This document shows, in pieces, positions 24,090 to 36,300 of a DNA stretch of 54,243 nucleotides. The DNA comes from Priapulus caudatus. Lineage: Eukaryota > Priapulida > Priapulimorpha > Priapulimorphida > Priapulidae. Each line of letters starts with the position of its first letter. Within the stretch, counting starts at the first letter, position 1. Location: the NCBI RefSeq assembly GCF_000485595.1, contig NW_014577544.1:151741-205983 (forward strand), written 5' to 3'. The translations under genes and the position numbers were made by a program. The notes under the pieces were generated by a model. The model was not told where the DNA came from. It did not search any database and saw nothing but the letters and a program-made list of their open reading frames with translations.

Positions 24090-25770
24090 CATGGAAATTG
24101 GAAGCTGGCGATATACATGCGTCTAAACAGAGGAATTGCTCACACGTGTAATTGAAGGATAAAAATAGAATTCGTGACGTTTCGTTTTCACTCGCACCGT
24201 TCGTATTGAGCACACTTGCGTATTGTATCAAAAGCGTACACCGGTGAAATGCTGAAACCATGCTGCAGTATTAGTCGAATTAATAAACTTTGCCCGTTTT
24301 ATTTTGACGATTCTTTGTGGTATTATTGATCAGCTGTCCTACCTTGCTAATATAAAACAAAACCGCTTGTCCCTACGATGCCTCTACGCTGAGACAATGA
24401 GCGGTGAAAATCTGGTATTTTCACCGAAAACCGACTCGAGATACGTAGTGGCTGCGACTGTCTCTCGTTCTGGCGATAGCTTCGGGAAACCTCGCGTGTT
24501 TCCGTCCTTCATTGACAATGAAATTTATTTTCCTTCTACTATCTTTTCTCGCATTTCCAGTCATTGACGCAGCCATTACTCCACAAAAACGTCTTGTTAT
24601 TTATCGCCATGGTGATGACCCGCCCCTTACGCTGGATGTAGTAACGCTGTAGTAATAACGTATCGAGCCAGCGCTACACAGCGGCGACCGGAAGCAACAT
24701 ACAGTCCACAAAACGAGAGACAGTCGTCGCAGTAAAATTGATCTAGAGTCGGTTTTCGACGAAAATATCAAAATACCAAATTTCCACCGCTCATTATCTC
24801 AGCGTAGAGGCATCATAGGGACATGCGGTTTGTTTTATATAAACGAGGTAGGACAGCTGATCAATAATACTGCAAAGAATCGTTAAAATAAAACAGGGAG
24901 TTTATTAATTCGACTGATACTGCAACATGGTTTCAGCATTTCACCGTTGTACACTCTCCTTTATACGCTTTTGATTGTATGCAGCTGTTTACCCCCCTCC
25001 CCCCCATCGCATACGCTAGCTTATTACGCTACGCCCGGTAGGAAAGTGTACTAACACAATATGGCGTGAGCGATTTGAATTACATTTCTATGAATTCTAG
25101 CTTTTATAGACACATGTCTTAGCTATAATCTCTGTGAATTTTGAATTTATTGAAGCATGATTAGTCTAATTAATTAGCAATATGCATGCGCGGTATCGCT
25201 TATAGGCCAATACATGTGCGGCTATGGCCGGTAGGAAAGGGTACTATCATATGGCGCGACTGATTTGAGTTACATTTCTATAAATTCTAGCTATTATAGA
25301 CACGTCTTAGCTATAATCTCTGTCAATTTTGAGTTTATTGAAGCACGATTAGTCTAATTAATTAGCAAATATGCACGTGCGGTATCGCGCATACTGACGC
25401 TTATTGTGTGCAGCCGGCTACATGCGTGGCTATGGCCGGTAGGAAAGTGTACTACCTATCATATGGCGTGAACGATTTGAGTTACATTTCTATAAATTCT
25501 AGCTGTTATAGATACATGTCTTAGCTATGATCCCTAGCTGTGAGTCTTGAGTTTATTGAAGCGCGATTAGCTTAATTAATTAATTAGCAAATATGTACAT
25601 GCGGTATCCCTCATAGGCTAAACGCCAAAATGAAAAACGAAACGTCACGAATTTTATTTTTATCCTCCAATCACAGGTCGGAGCAATTCCCTCTGTTTTT
25701 AGACGCATCATGTGGCGATATTGGTTTAGCTAAAGTTGGTATGTATCACCAGCTTCCACACAACTTCACA
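24090..25770. mobile_element. Large foldback element between CNOT7/8 and VPS37A
   Basis: The left arm (about 24090-24480) is repeated in inverted orientation at about 24715-24990 and again, after an interrupting tandem array, at about 25630-25770. Matching landmarks are the GCGTAGAGGCATC region (24377-24395 versus 24810-24825), CAGCTGATCAATAAT (24850 region) and AAACGTCACGAATT (25638 region). Both arms give look-alike open frames (ETSRILFLS), which are shadows of the repeat and not genes. The exact ends and any target duplication are not clear. Confidence 0.75.
25035..25620 (+). repeat. Three-copy tandem repeat of about 200 bp in the right foldback arm
   Basis: Units start at 25035, 25228 and 25436 with CCGGTAGGAAAG. 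They then share ATATGGCG, GATTTGA, TACATTTCTAT, TAGACAC, CTTAGCTAT, TTTATTGAAGC and AATTAATTAGC blocks. The third unit is slightly short. The left arm of the foldback lacks the array, so it expanded or inserted in one arm only. Confidence 0.88.
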
Positions 25771-25863
25771 AGCATTGTTAAAATGGTAGGTTACGTAGTA
25801 CAAGTAAACACGACTCGTGAATTTTTAAATGCCACTGAATACTACATATACTTACGGCCTACA

Positions 25864-26852
25864 CTAGACCGAATAATTCTGTGCCAGATAACCTTTTTTA
25901 TATTTTCGTGATGGTTATTGGGACAGAACGGGGTGCATTGAAATTTTGTGAGATCGCATGCAAAATGCATGCGCTGCTAATGCGGCCCGTACGGCGGTAT
26001 CGGCGGGTAAAAAAGCCTACCGTTCCCTTCTACATGGCTTTACCTTGCTACTAATGTGCGTGAAATGAATATTCACTTCAATCGTTATTCTCTTATTAAA
26101 ACATTGTTTTTCAGAAACCCCGCTTCATTCCACTTTAGTACATCGCATTCGTCATTTACAAACAATCATACCAACCAGAGCGAGCCTTACAATAGCCTGG
26201 TTTTCTCTTGTATCTGTGGCGCTGCAGGAGGGCTAGAGAAAATTATTTTAGTCACGTGGGTTCGTGTGTTCCGCTCTGGCTTTGCTTCAAATTTGTATAA
26301 TGAATAAATTTCTTCAAAGTAGTCCATTGTGATTTTCTTCCAAGTAGTGGACGTAGTACCCACGTGAATAAAATATTTCCTCTAACCCTACGGCAGCGCC
26401 ACAGATACAAGAGAAAACCAGGCTATTGTAAGGCTCGACCTGATTGGTCTGATTGTTTGTGAATGGCGAATGCGATTTACTAAAGTGGAATGAAGCGGGG
26501 TTTCTGAAAAACAATCTTTTAAGAAGTGAATAACGATTGAAGTGAATATTCACGCACATCGGTAGCAAGGTAAAGCCATGTAAAAGGGAACGGTAGGCTT
26601 TTTTACCCGCAGACACCGGCGTACGGGCCGCATTAGCAGCGCATGCATTTTGCATGCGATCTCACGAAATTTCAATGCACCCCGTTCTGTCCCAGCCCCC
26701 CAGAGATGATGTCCAGTACGGTGATTGGATAGGATGATGTTAGTTGATAAGATAGTCCGTGACTGGACATCTTCTCTATCCCTGAGTGACACTGAGACGT
26801 ATAACGCATCCAAAATATAAAACGTTATCTGGGACAGAATTATTCGGTCTAG
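25864..26852. mobile_element. Second foldback element with arms of about 340 bp
   Basis: The outer inverted repeat at 25864-25892 (CTAGACCGAATAATTCTGTG and onward) matches 26823-26852. Inside it, 25917-26258 and 26357-26696 are inverted copies. Shared landmarks are GGGGTGCATTGAAATTT, GCATGCAAAATGCATGCG and CGCTTCATTCCACTTTAG. About 100 bp is unpaired at the centre. A further small hairpin (GATGTCCAGT with ACTGGACATC) lies between the right inner and outer arms. The mirrored open frames are not genes. Confidence 0.85.
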
Positions 26853-27338
26853 GCATACACTAGCTAGGATTAAGACACAGTATTACTATTAGCCTGTACA
26901 CAGTAGTAGGCCTAACATACTAGTCACTACACTCGGCCCTAGGCCTACTCCGTACTCGCGAATTAGGCCTACAACAAATTGAACAATCAATCTGATTACC
27001 CTCACACTTATATTTTACACTTCAGTAAGTTAATTAATGAATTACATACACTATTGCAACAGCCAAAGAAGCATTGGTGATCAAAGGTGTGGCTAATCTC
27101 CGATATGCCGAATTTTAAGCAGTATACTCGGAGAAAAATACAAAGCTCGTAATTTTCTTGTGTTGGCTATGCGCTCTTGTGCACCTGCGCAGCTTGGTCG
27201 TGACGTTTTATGAGCTCCAAAAGCTATGACGTTTACACATGTGACTGTTTTCCATCTATTTCGAGTTAAGTCCACGTTAAAATGGTTCTACTTGTCTTAT
27301 GCTTCATTGCTTGTTATAGATGGCTTGACTAAAAAATA

Positions 27339-30300
27339 ATGGATTGGTTTTTTGGTTCGTCTAGAGCGACAAAGGTGCCTCCTGCTACACCTCTCCAAAT
27401 CCAACGAACAAAACAGATAGAATCATTGAAAGCCTCCAGCCCCAAGTATGTAAAATGTAGGATCCTGGTCGTTTTGGCAATAATTATTTGTTTTGATTTA
27501 TTGTCGTCAGCCTCAGCTAAATTATTATCATTACATTAATCAGGATTATTTAAGGTACACTCCTAATCTCATTTTAACTAAAATATACCCTCAACCGTGT
27601 TCACTGTTTTAAAATGTATTTCATTAGTTGAGTGCGTAGGCATGAGTAACATGTGTCGTGACATGAGGACTTGCTTCATTCTTGTTTTACTGACAGTGAC
27701 ATGGGAAAAGTATTTTAAGAGTTGAGTTAGTACTAGCTACTACTAGTACTAGTAGTACTAATGGATCACTATTTTGTATTGCGTGTGTAGCTTTTATTAA
27801 TTTTCTACGGTCTTTCGTCTTACTGGTATTGTGCTAAATAGGTTAATGAGATGTTTTTTCTAGTGTCACAGAACTGCACCATGATGTGGAATATCAAGTA
27901 CTGTTTAGGACTGCAGATCTTACCTTAACACTTCAAGTGTAAGTTTGTATAATCCAGAGAGACAGGATACCAGAGAAGTGTTGCCGAAAGGAGGTGTTGA
28001 TCCTAAGCGCTGAGCGCAGATCTTGCGCGCAGTTCCGCGACAAGGCGCATGCGACCGCAGGAATATCCTACGACAGTATGCAGCGCTGGCAGCTATGGAT
28101 CCGTGCGCCGAATGCATAGGCCAGCGCACGGATCCATAGCTGCCAGCGAACAGTCCGCAATTTTAGCGGGGAACACAGAGGGCAGACATTTGGGACGTGG
28201 GAGGAACTCGCGACTTACATGGGGGGTCATACAGATGGGGGGGGGCGAAAGCGAAGCTTTTGATTTCGCCGTGGTTCCATTTCCGTGTGGTCTTAGGCGT
28301 TTTCACTATAAGTTCCAAACATAAAAAGTTCTAAACATAAGAAAAATCGGACCATTATTTAATGGAAAATTTGATAAAATAGTGATACGAAATAGTACGC
28401 AGATTGTGCGCCCAGTTACCTCTTTCAAATTATACGCTGTTTAAGAATCGCCATTCGCTGCATTTCCCCGGAGCTCCGCCCACTTTAAAAATAGTGCTAG
28501 CATTGTGGCAGTGGTATCCTGAGTGTACGAACGAGTTGGTATTTTGATTTTTCGATTTTTGATGACAGCAGGGGAAAGTGCAGCATTTGAATACAGCTTA
28601 CTTCATTAGCATTATATATAGTATCTAATGATTTCCTGGCAGCTTCTTTTTCTATATATAAACAATTAATACATTATCTGGCATCTCTATCATCTATGTG
28701 ACCTTGCCTTATATCATATGCACCCCTAGTCCGCAAATGCAGACGTTATAACTCCGCTTTGCTAATGTGAGGGTGCGGGTTTATCATCGCCCCCATTACT
28801 GGGGTCTGCGTCGGGTTGGACTAATGCACCCCTACCACTACAATCTCCCACTGCCATTGTCATTGTCAGTATCAGGAAATAGCTAGAGTAAATTGCTTGC
28901 TATATAAGCAGGGGTTGTCTAGTATATGGGTATTCTAACCCTAGCAAAGACCATTTCTTGGAGCTAGTAGTAGTACTATCTCTAGTACTATACTATATAG
29001 TATTCGTACTAGTAGTAGTAGCTTTAGTACTATACAGTAATAACCCGCGTATAAGAACATAGATTTTTCCAAGTTAGCCTCAACATGTTCTTATATAAAT
29101 GTTGCTTACTGAAAAATTAGGCTCAAAAGGTTCTTAAATAGGTTCTTAATTGTTTCTACTTTTAATATGTATAAGCTTATACTTGATTGAAATTGTGTTA
29201 AAATGTTTTTACAAGAGCTGCAATTTTTGCTATTTATTACCCATGATGGGCTACAGTGTAAGTTTTTCAGTGCTTACCATACTGTATGATACATTATTTT
29301 ACCTGTGTTTCTTTTTAAGTCTTCATTTGCATGGAAAATTAAGAACCTACTTTAAAATCTTAGCCTAAAACAGGTTCTTATGTAAAGGGGTCTAAATGGG
29401 AAATTTTAGCCTAACATGTTCTTAAAATCTATGTTCTTATACGCGGGTTATTACTGTAGTAGTAACTAGTAGTAGGAGTACTAGTAGTCTAGTATTACTA
29501 GTACTAGTAGTAGTACTAGTACTGGGGGGGGGGGGTAGTAGCTAAGTATAGGTACTACTAGTAGTAGTAGGTACTAGGTATAGTAGACTAGTTCTATGAA
29601 TATGAAGGAATGCAATAATAACACTGGTCATTTGACCTCTAAAGGACAAACGGTAACTGAATGAAGTTATTTACGGGTAAAACTCACGACATGATGGTGG
29701 TCATGGTGTGTATATATAACGTAGTGGCGCGATCTATCGGACGGCATATGTGCTAGTCTGACGTTGGTACGGGCCGTATACCGGTCATGTATAATCACGG
29801 GAAATTTGGCCAGCAACAGAGCTCGGCTCGCTGGTAGGCGTGCGTGACGAGACACGTGTCGGTGATTGGCAGTCGCCGTGGGCGTGTCTCGACGGAAAAC
29901 GTTTAAACTCCATTTTTGACAGCAAACAATGCGCGCCGAGTAGCGAAAAATTTTGTACGAGCATTTCTAGGAAATGTCTAGCTACCTGGGTAGTCAAACC
30001 CGTCCTGCAATGGCCAGAACTGCTCAACTCAGCGATTATACGGCTTTGGCGTTTATACTGGACCCATTGATTGCGTAAGAATCGGTGCAGCGTAGTTGTG
30101 TTAGTGTGCCGCTACTCAGCGTTTTTCGCGCTTTGCGCGGATATCCGGGCTGCCAATTGTCCAGGTGTGGGTTCCTATTACAAGCACATGCAAGTAACAG
30201 TTTTGTTAGTGCAGAAAGATACATCCATCTTTATCTCTCCCATCTTCTCCTTTCTCTCTCTCTATCTCTATCTATATATATCTCTCTCTCTATCTGTGTG

Positions 30301-33300
30301 TGTGTGTGTGTGGGGGGGGGGGTGTCTATCGCTCGGTACATGTGTGTGTGTGTGCAGGCATGCGTGCACGTGATGCTTATTCTCCCTGTTAGTGTCTCAT
30401 TCTACTTCCTCGTTCTCCCTCTCCTAAGGAAATGTAGTTGTACTTGTAATAGTTCTCTTTTAAGTGTTGCTGTCTTAATTTTTATTTCATAATTCTTAAT
30501 TTTATTTTTTTTAATTCTAATATTAAAATAATGAAACTTTGTTAATTAATTTTTGTTATTACTATATAACATGAAGTTTTTGTCAGTGTTTTTCAAGAAA
30601 TTGGTTTAACAGTTAATACCCAGAAAATTCTGATGTCGCACAACACCAGGCCATTACACCTTTCAGGGCTGCCTTTGGTCTATCTAAGCACATATCATTT
30701 TTTGACATTTTTAGAACGCTGCCACCTCAGTTTCCACAAGAGCGCCCTCTTGTACGGGTGATACCTGCTGTGGTACATGACTGGTGCAATAAACATAGTA
30801 TTGTTGTTGGTTGTGAAGGCCTCAACGATGTGAGTATATTTAAGTGATATTTAATGAGACAAATTTTGCATCCTTCGTTTAAAATTAATCACTTGCAATG
30901 TTAAGGTTGAGTTGCCTCTGCCGTGATCAGGCTCAAAACCACTTGTAAATCAAGTTGATTTTCCTGCAGTATGTCTTGCTAGAACCGATTCCTTGACTTC
31001 CTGCTTAGATAGGAATATTGTAAAGTGTGCTGCTATACACACGTGGATGTATTATGTTGTGTTAATGTGTGGTGTGTGACGCTTACTTGTTGACCTGCAT
31101 TTTTCTGATAGTATTGCTATGTTTTTCTATGTGTTTTGCCTAGTTTAAGGTTCATTCTGATCTTGGCAAAGTAGTCAGAGACCTATTAGAAGAGTTTCAG
31201 CGCCACCCTCCACTGTTAAAAGATCAGCAACATTGGAGCAAAACCAACCAAACCGGTAATCTATATAGATTAATCTGCGGTTATCGGTAACGGCGGTGCC
31301 AAGAAGAGAGCCTTGTATGCGGCGGCACCTGCCAGTTAAAACTGTGAATCTCTTCACTAGCCCAGTAGCCCAGTAGGGCACCCGAAAACTATTATTATTA
31401 TTTGCGGTTAATGCAGTTTTTTTAATTTTCTGCATGTTAGTGGCACTACACGTACTGTTAAATTATAACTATTATACTCCAGGAAGGTAGTAATTATTAT
31501 GTCAGGCAGGGCAGATTAAGAATGTTCAGGTGGCTAGTTGTCCAAACTGTTGTTTTAGCCATATTGCAGTTTTTGTGTCGAAAACATGAAAACTATGTGG
31601 CTGAATTTATGCATTGTATCCCAAATTTAGTAGACATAGTTTACTAATTCAATTTTGGAATTCCAAAACGTAATGCCAGTGAATGCCATAATGTTGAGGA
31701 TAAATGTAAGAATTTTTTTTGCCTCAATCATTACAATTAATTTACATTTACCTTAAAGTAACATTAATTAAATCAACCTGCAAGTTAGGTAACTAAAATG
31801 TCATATTGGTGGACATGCGTGGGCAGAGTCAGAAACAGATATGATTAATATAGAATGCTAATAAAATTTAGAATTGTTGTTTATACTAAGTTTTAAACTC
31901 TTTCAGACAATGGAAAATCACCAAATGGCTTTTCTCCATACTACACACCATCAACGCAGATGAGCACAACTCGGCCTTTAATACATAGCAGTACTGATAG
32001 CAGTTGCTACCAGTCCTTACCTTCTAATAGTTATTACCAGGTAAACATTTGATTATAGTTACTACCAGGTTCATCCCTATATAAAGTTACTACAAGATAC
32101 ACTACTATTAGTGTTGCTACCAGGTACACATCACACCAATGTAATATAATAAATGAGTTGACTTAGAGTATACAAGTTTTATTTGTATTTTTGTTTAAAT
32201 TTCAGAGTTCACCTAGTTCATCAGATGTGCCAAATTATATGCCACAGGTCTCTCTAACATTCCAAGAACTTGCTAGTCTAAGGTAAAAGCAGTCTGTTAT
32301 TACATTACTGTTGTGTACATAGTATATTATTGCATTACGAAACAATTATATATTATAGGTAGAGATTTTGTGCACATTTAATGCATGCCATATTAGTTGC
32401 CTTTTATGTGTAGTCATACATAAGGCAAGGTCAGCCTGTGCACATATAGAGTAACCTTGGACACGTTTTCATGAACAATTAATCACGTTTAAGGTAAATT
32501 AATTCTTTTTTTAAAACAAGACATTTGGATCACGTTAAGAATGGTAAAAATGCAAATATCCAAACAATAATAGGCCTATATTGTTAACCTGTCGTCTCGA
32601 TGATCGCTTACATGGCATATTGCAGCTTTATTGTGTGGTAAATACCACAAGGTAAGAGAGACACAAGTATTCACGTGTACAGAAAATCCTGTTCTCTTTA
32701 GTCTTCCAGAGCTGCAGGGTTTGCTTGATGATGACGACAAGCTGCTAGAGCATCTGCTATCGACACCGGTGTTACAGCAGTTGTCAGAACATCGTGAAAA
32801 GCTGTCCAGTCAGAATGAGCAAATAGCTAGTAAGCTCAGCATAGACTATATAACCAGTTAGGGCTGTGTATAAAACATGACCAGTACTACCTGAATAGAA
32901 TAGCCAATAAATTCTGCATTGAGGACATAGTCAGTATAGTTGTATTCTGATATAGATTTGTGTGTAATATGCTTCTTGCCTTGTTCAAATTATATAGCTA
33001 TTTAAAAGGTAGTGTACCGTCTTTGAGGATGATAGCTGAGTTTAAATTCCATTTTCAGAGCAGAATCTAGAGAAGAAACCAATTATTGAAGACCATAAGA
33101 AAAAATTATTAGACAAGGTAAGTGCGACTAGAGGAACCGATACTATACAGGTAGTCCCTGTGAAGCGTGCCCGAAGGCCCATAATAAGGAGGCACTGCTG
33201 AACCACGTTATTAGTTATATGTAGCCATTTTATTAATGCTCTTATGTTGTGATGTGACGTCATCACGATGTACATATATGGTATTGATACATGACTGTCA

Positions 33301-36300
33301 TATCGTAACATCCCCCTTTCTTTGAAGCTAAATACAATCCCCTTTCACGAACCATGTTCTAATAAATTGTACAATACAACGCCATTGACCATAACATGAA
33401 ATGCTATACTTTTCTAACTTCTTAGTCAACCTTGCTTATTTTAATAACACCTTAAATTAATAAATGTTTGTCCATACTATTATACTGCGGCCATTCGAGA
33501 GTGATTAGCATCACAATGTACTCAAGTAAGCTTCTATTATTTCAGTGTACCTCCCTATGCTTCCTATACGACATATATTATTAACTCTCAAGAAAACCTT
33601 AACAGGTAACACATGGATCCAATACTTGCTTGACCCAACAACCAATATAACAATAGCGGCAGTCTTTTGACACTGCCATATCCTTCAACTAAAAACACAT
33701 TGGGGACCAACTTGGTACCCTCCTCCCTTCCTTAAAAAAAAATAATGCAAAAGAACAATACTTGCTTACACCAACTAAGAAAAATCACGTCTCTGACTTT
33801 TCACTATATTCGCGTACCTGGGTGTATGTTCACTATGGCTGATATCTGGCCGGTTTTCGAATTGTGCGACCTGATCGAGTGGTTATATAATCAGAGTGTG
33901 TTTACGCAATGCAAAATTGTTCCAAAATATACCGTTTGATTTAGTGTATATATAATACAAACAATTAAACACAAGTACCACAAAACCAGGATTAGGCTTG
34001 CTTATTTCCGTATGTGCTGAGCAGCTACTAAATACTACGTCTATGGGCACATACTGTGACTGTGTGTATAGCGAAAACAAAATAAGCCTCTGCTAGTAAT
34101 AGTAGTATAAAAGTGAAATTCCGAGCATCTATACCAAGCAAATTCGGTAATTCACTATTTTCAACAACATCGCTGTCAAATACTAATCCTTTGACGTTGT
34201 AAGATTCACACGTAACAACTGCTTACTATTATCTAACACATTCCATCGACACTACATTACCATAGTAACCATGCAGCAACGTCTACAACTGTGGATTAGT
34301 GTCACTCAGATCACTCAACTTCCAACTTCTAGGTCTAAGTCCAGTCTTAAAAAAGAACTATCTGAGTGTGAGCTTGATAAATATAGACTCTGGTAGTCTA
34401 GATTGTCATTGCTGATCAATGCGTTAAGTTCAGATTCAATCCGTCGTAGCATGTCCAATGTCTGGTGCTTGGCAGCGCTAAATGGTGCCGCAGTTCTCGC
34501 CACGTCGCTATCTTGCGTAGATCTGCCCGCTATGCACGGCCTATACGCGCTGGTCGAGTCCACCGCCGTTGATGCCGTCGCTCCGGGGGCCGGCTACACG
34601 CACGGAGGGCCGATTCCACGGACGAATTACCACGTTGACGCGCCGCTATCGGCTCGAACTCGGAGCTGACGTTGAGAAGCTCAGTCACTTGTTCCCGACG
34701 AAAAGAAACTTAAGTCGGGCATTCTGCCTCATACTACGCAGTCCGATCCGAAACTGTGTTCTCCGTGCTATCCTTCCACACTGCTGCTCAGCGTCATGTG
34801 TTTCCTTCATTCTATTTTGCCTCTGCAGGAGATGCTCCGTGTCGGATGCATTGTCTGCAAGATGGTGGCCAGGAAGACTAGTCCTGATGGGCCTTCCTAA
34901 TAGAAGTTCAGCTTCTGTGTACAGCTTCTGTGTACAGCTTCTGTGTACAGCTTCATGTGTACAGCTTCTGTGTACAGCTTCTGTGTACAGCTTCATGTGT
35001 ACAGCTTCTGTGTACAGCTTCATGTGTACAGCTTCTGTGTACAGCTTCATGTGTACAGCTTCATGTGTACAGCTTCATTGATTGCGTAAGAATCGGTGCA
35101 GCGTAGTTGTGTTAGTGTGCCGCTACTCAGCGTTTTTCGCGCTTTGCGCGGATATCCGGGCTGCCAATTGTCCAGGTGTGGGTTCCTATTACAAGCACAT
35201 GCAAGTAACAGTTTTGTTAGTGCAGAAAGATACATCCATCTTTATCTCTCCCATCTTCTCCTTTCTCTCTCTCTATCTCTATCTATATATATCTCTCTCT
35301 CTATCTGTGTGTGTGTGTGTGTGGGGGGGGGGGTGTCTATCGCTCGGTACATGTGTGTGTGTGTGCAGGCATGCGTGCACGTGATGCTTATTCTCCCTGT
35401 TAGTGTCTCATTCTACTTCCTCGTTCTCCCTCTCCTAAGGAAATGTAGTTGTACTTGTAATAGTTCTCTTTTAAGTGTTGCTGTCTTAATTTTTATTTCA
35501 TAATTCTTAATTTTATTTTTTTTAATTCTAATATTAAAATAATGAAACTTTGTTAATTAATTTTTGTTATTACTATATAACATGAAGTTTTTGTCAGTGT
35601 TTTTCAAGAAATTGGTTTAACAGTTAATACCCAGAAAATTCTGATGTCGCACAACACCAGGCCATTACACCTTTCAGGGCTGCCTTTGGTCTATCTAAGC
35701 ACATATCATTTTTTGACATTTTTAGAACGCTGCCACCTCAGTTTCCACAAGAGCGCCCTCTTGTACGGGTGATACCTGCTGTGGTACATGACTGGTGCAA
35801 TAAACATAGTATTGTTGTTGGTTGTGAAGGCCTCAACGATGTGAGTATATTTAAGTGATATTTAATGAGACAAATTTTGCATCCTTCGTTTAAAATTAAT
35901 CACTTGCAATGTTAAGGTTGAGTTGCCTCTGCCGTGATCAGGCTCAAAACCACTTGTAAATCAAGTTGATTTTCCTGCAGTATGTCTTGCTAGAACCGAT
36001 TCCTTGACTTCCTGCTTAGATAGGAATATTGTAAAGTGTGCTGCTATACACACGTGGATGTATTATGTTGTGTTAATGTGTGGTGTGTGACGCTTACTTG
36101 TTGACCTGCATTTTTCTGATAGTATTGCTATGTTTTTCTATGTGTTTTGCCTAGTTTAAGGTTCATTCTGATCTTGGCAAAGTAGTCAGAGACCTATTAG
36201 AAGAGTTTCAGCGCCACCCTCCACTGTTAAAAGATCAGCAACATTGGAGCAAAACCAACCAAACCGGTAATCTATATAGATTAATCTGCGGTTATCGGTA

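Noticed and set aside
23992-24261. Minus-strand 89-codon frame
   Set aside because: It mirrors a frame at 25630-25911 because both lie in arms of the same foldback element. The similarity is due to the repeat.
26056-26655. Mirrored frames of 83 and 113 codons
   Set aside because: They are opposite arms of the foldback at 25864-26852, with the same peptide segments on opposite strands.
29150-29368. 72-codon hydrophobic frame
   Set aside because: It lies entirely inside the non-coding TA-flanked element at 29035-29456.
34569-35081. 170-codon frame with repeated CTAS/VQLL units
   Set aside because: Its repetitive part is the 13/14-bp minisatellite translated, and the N-terminal part has no recognisable domain.
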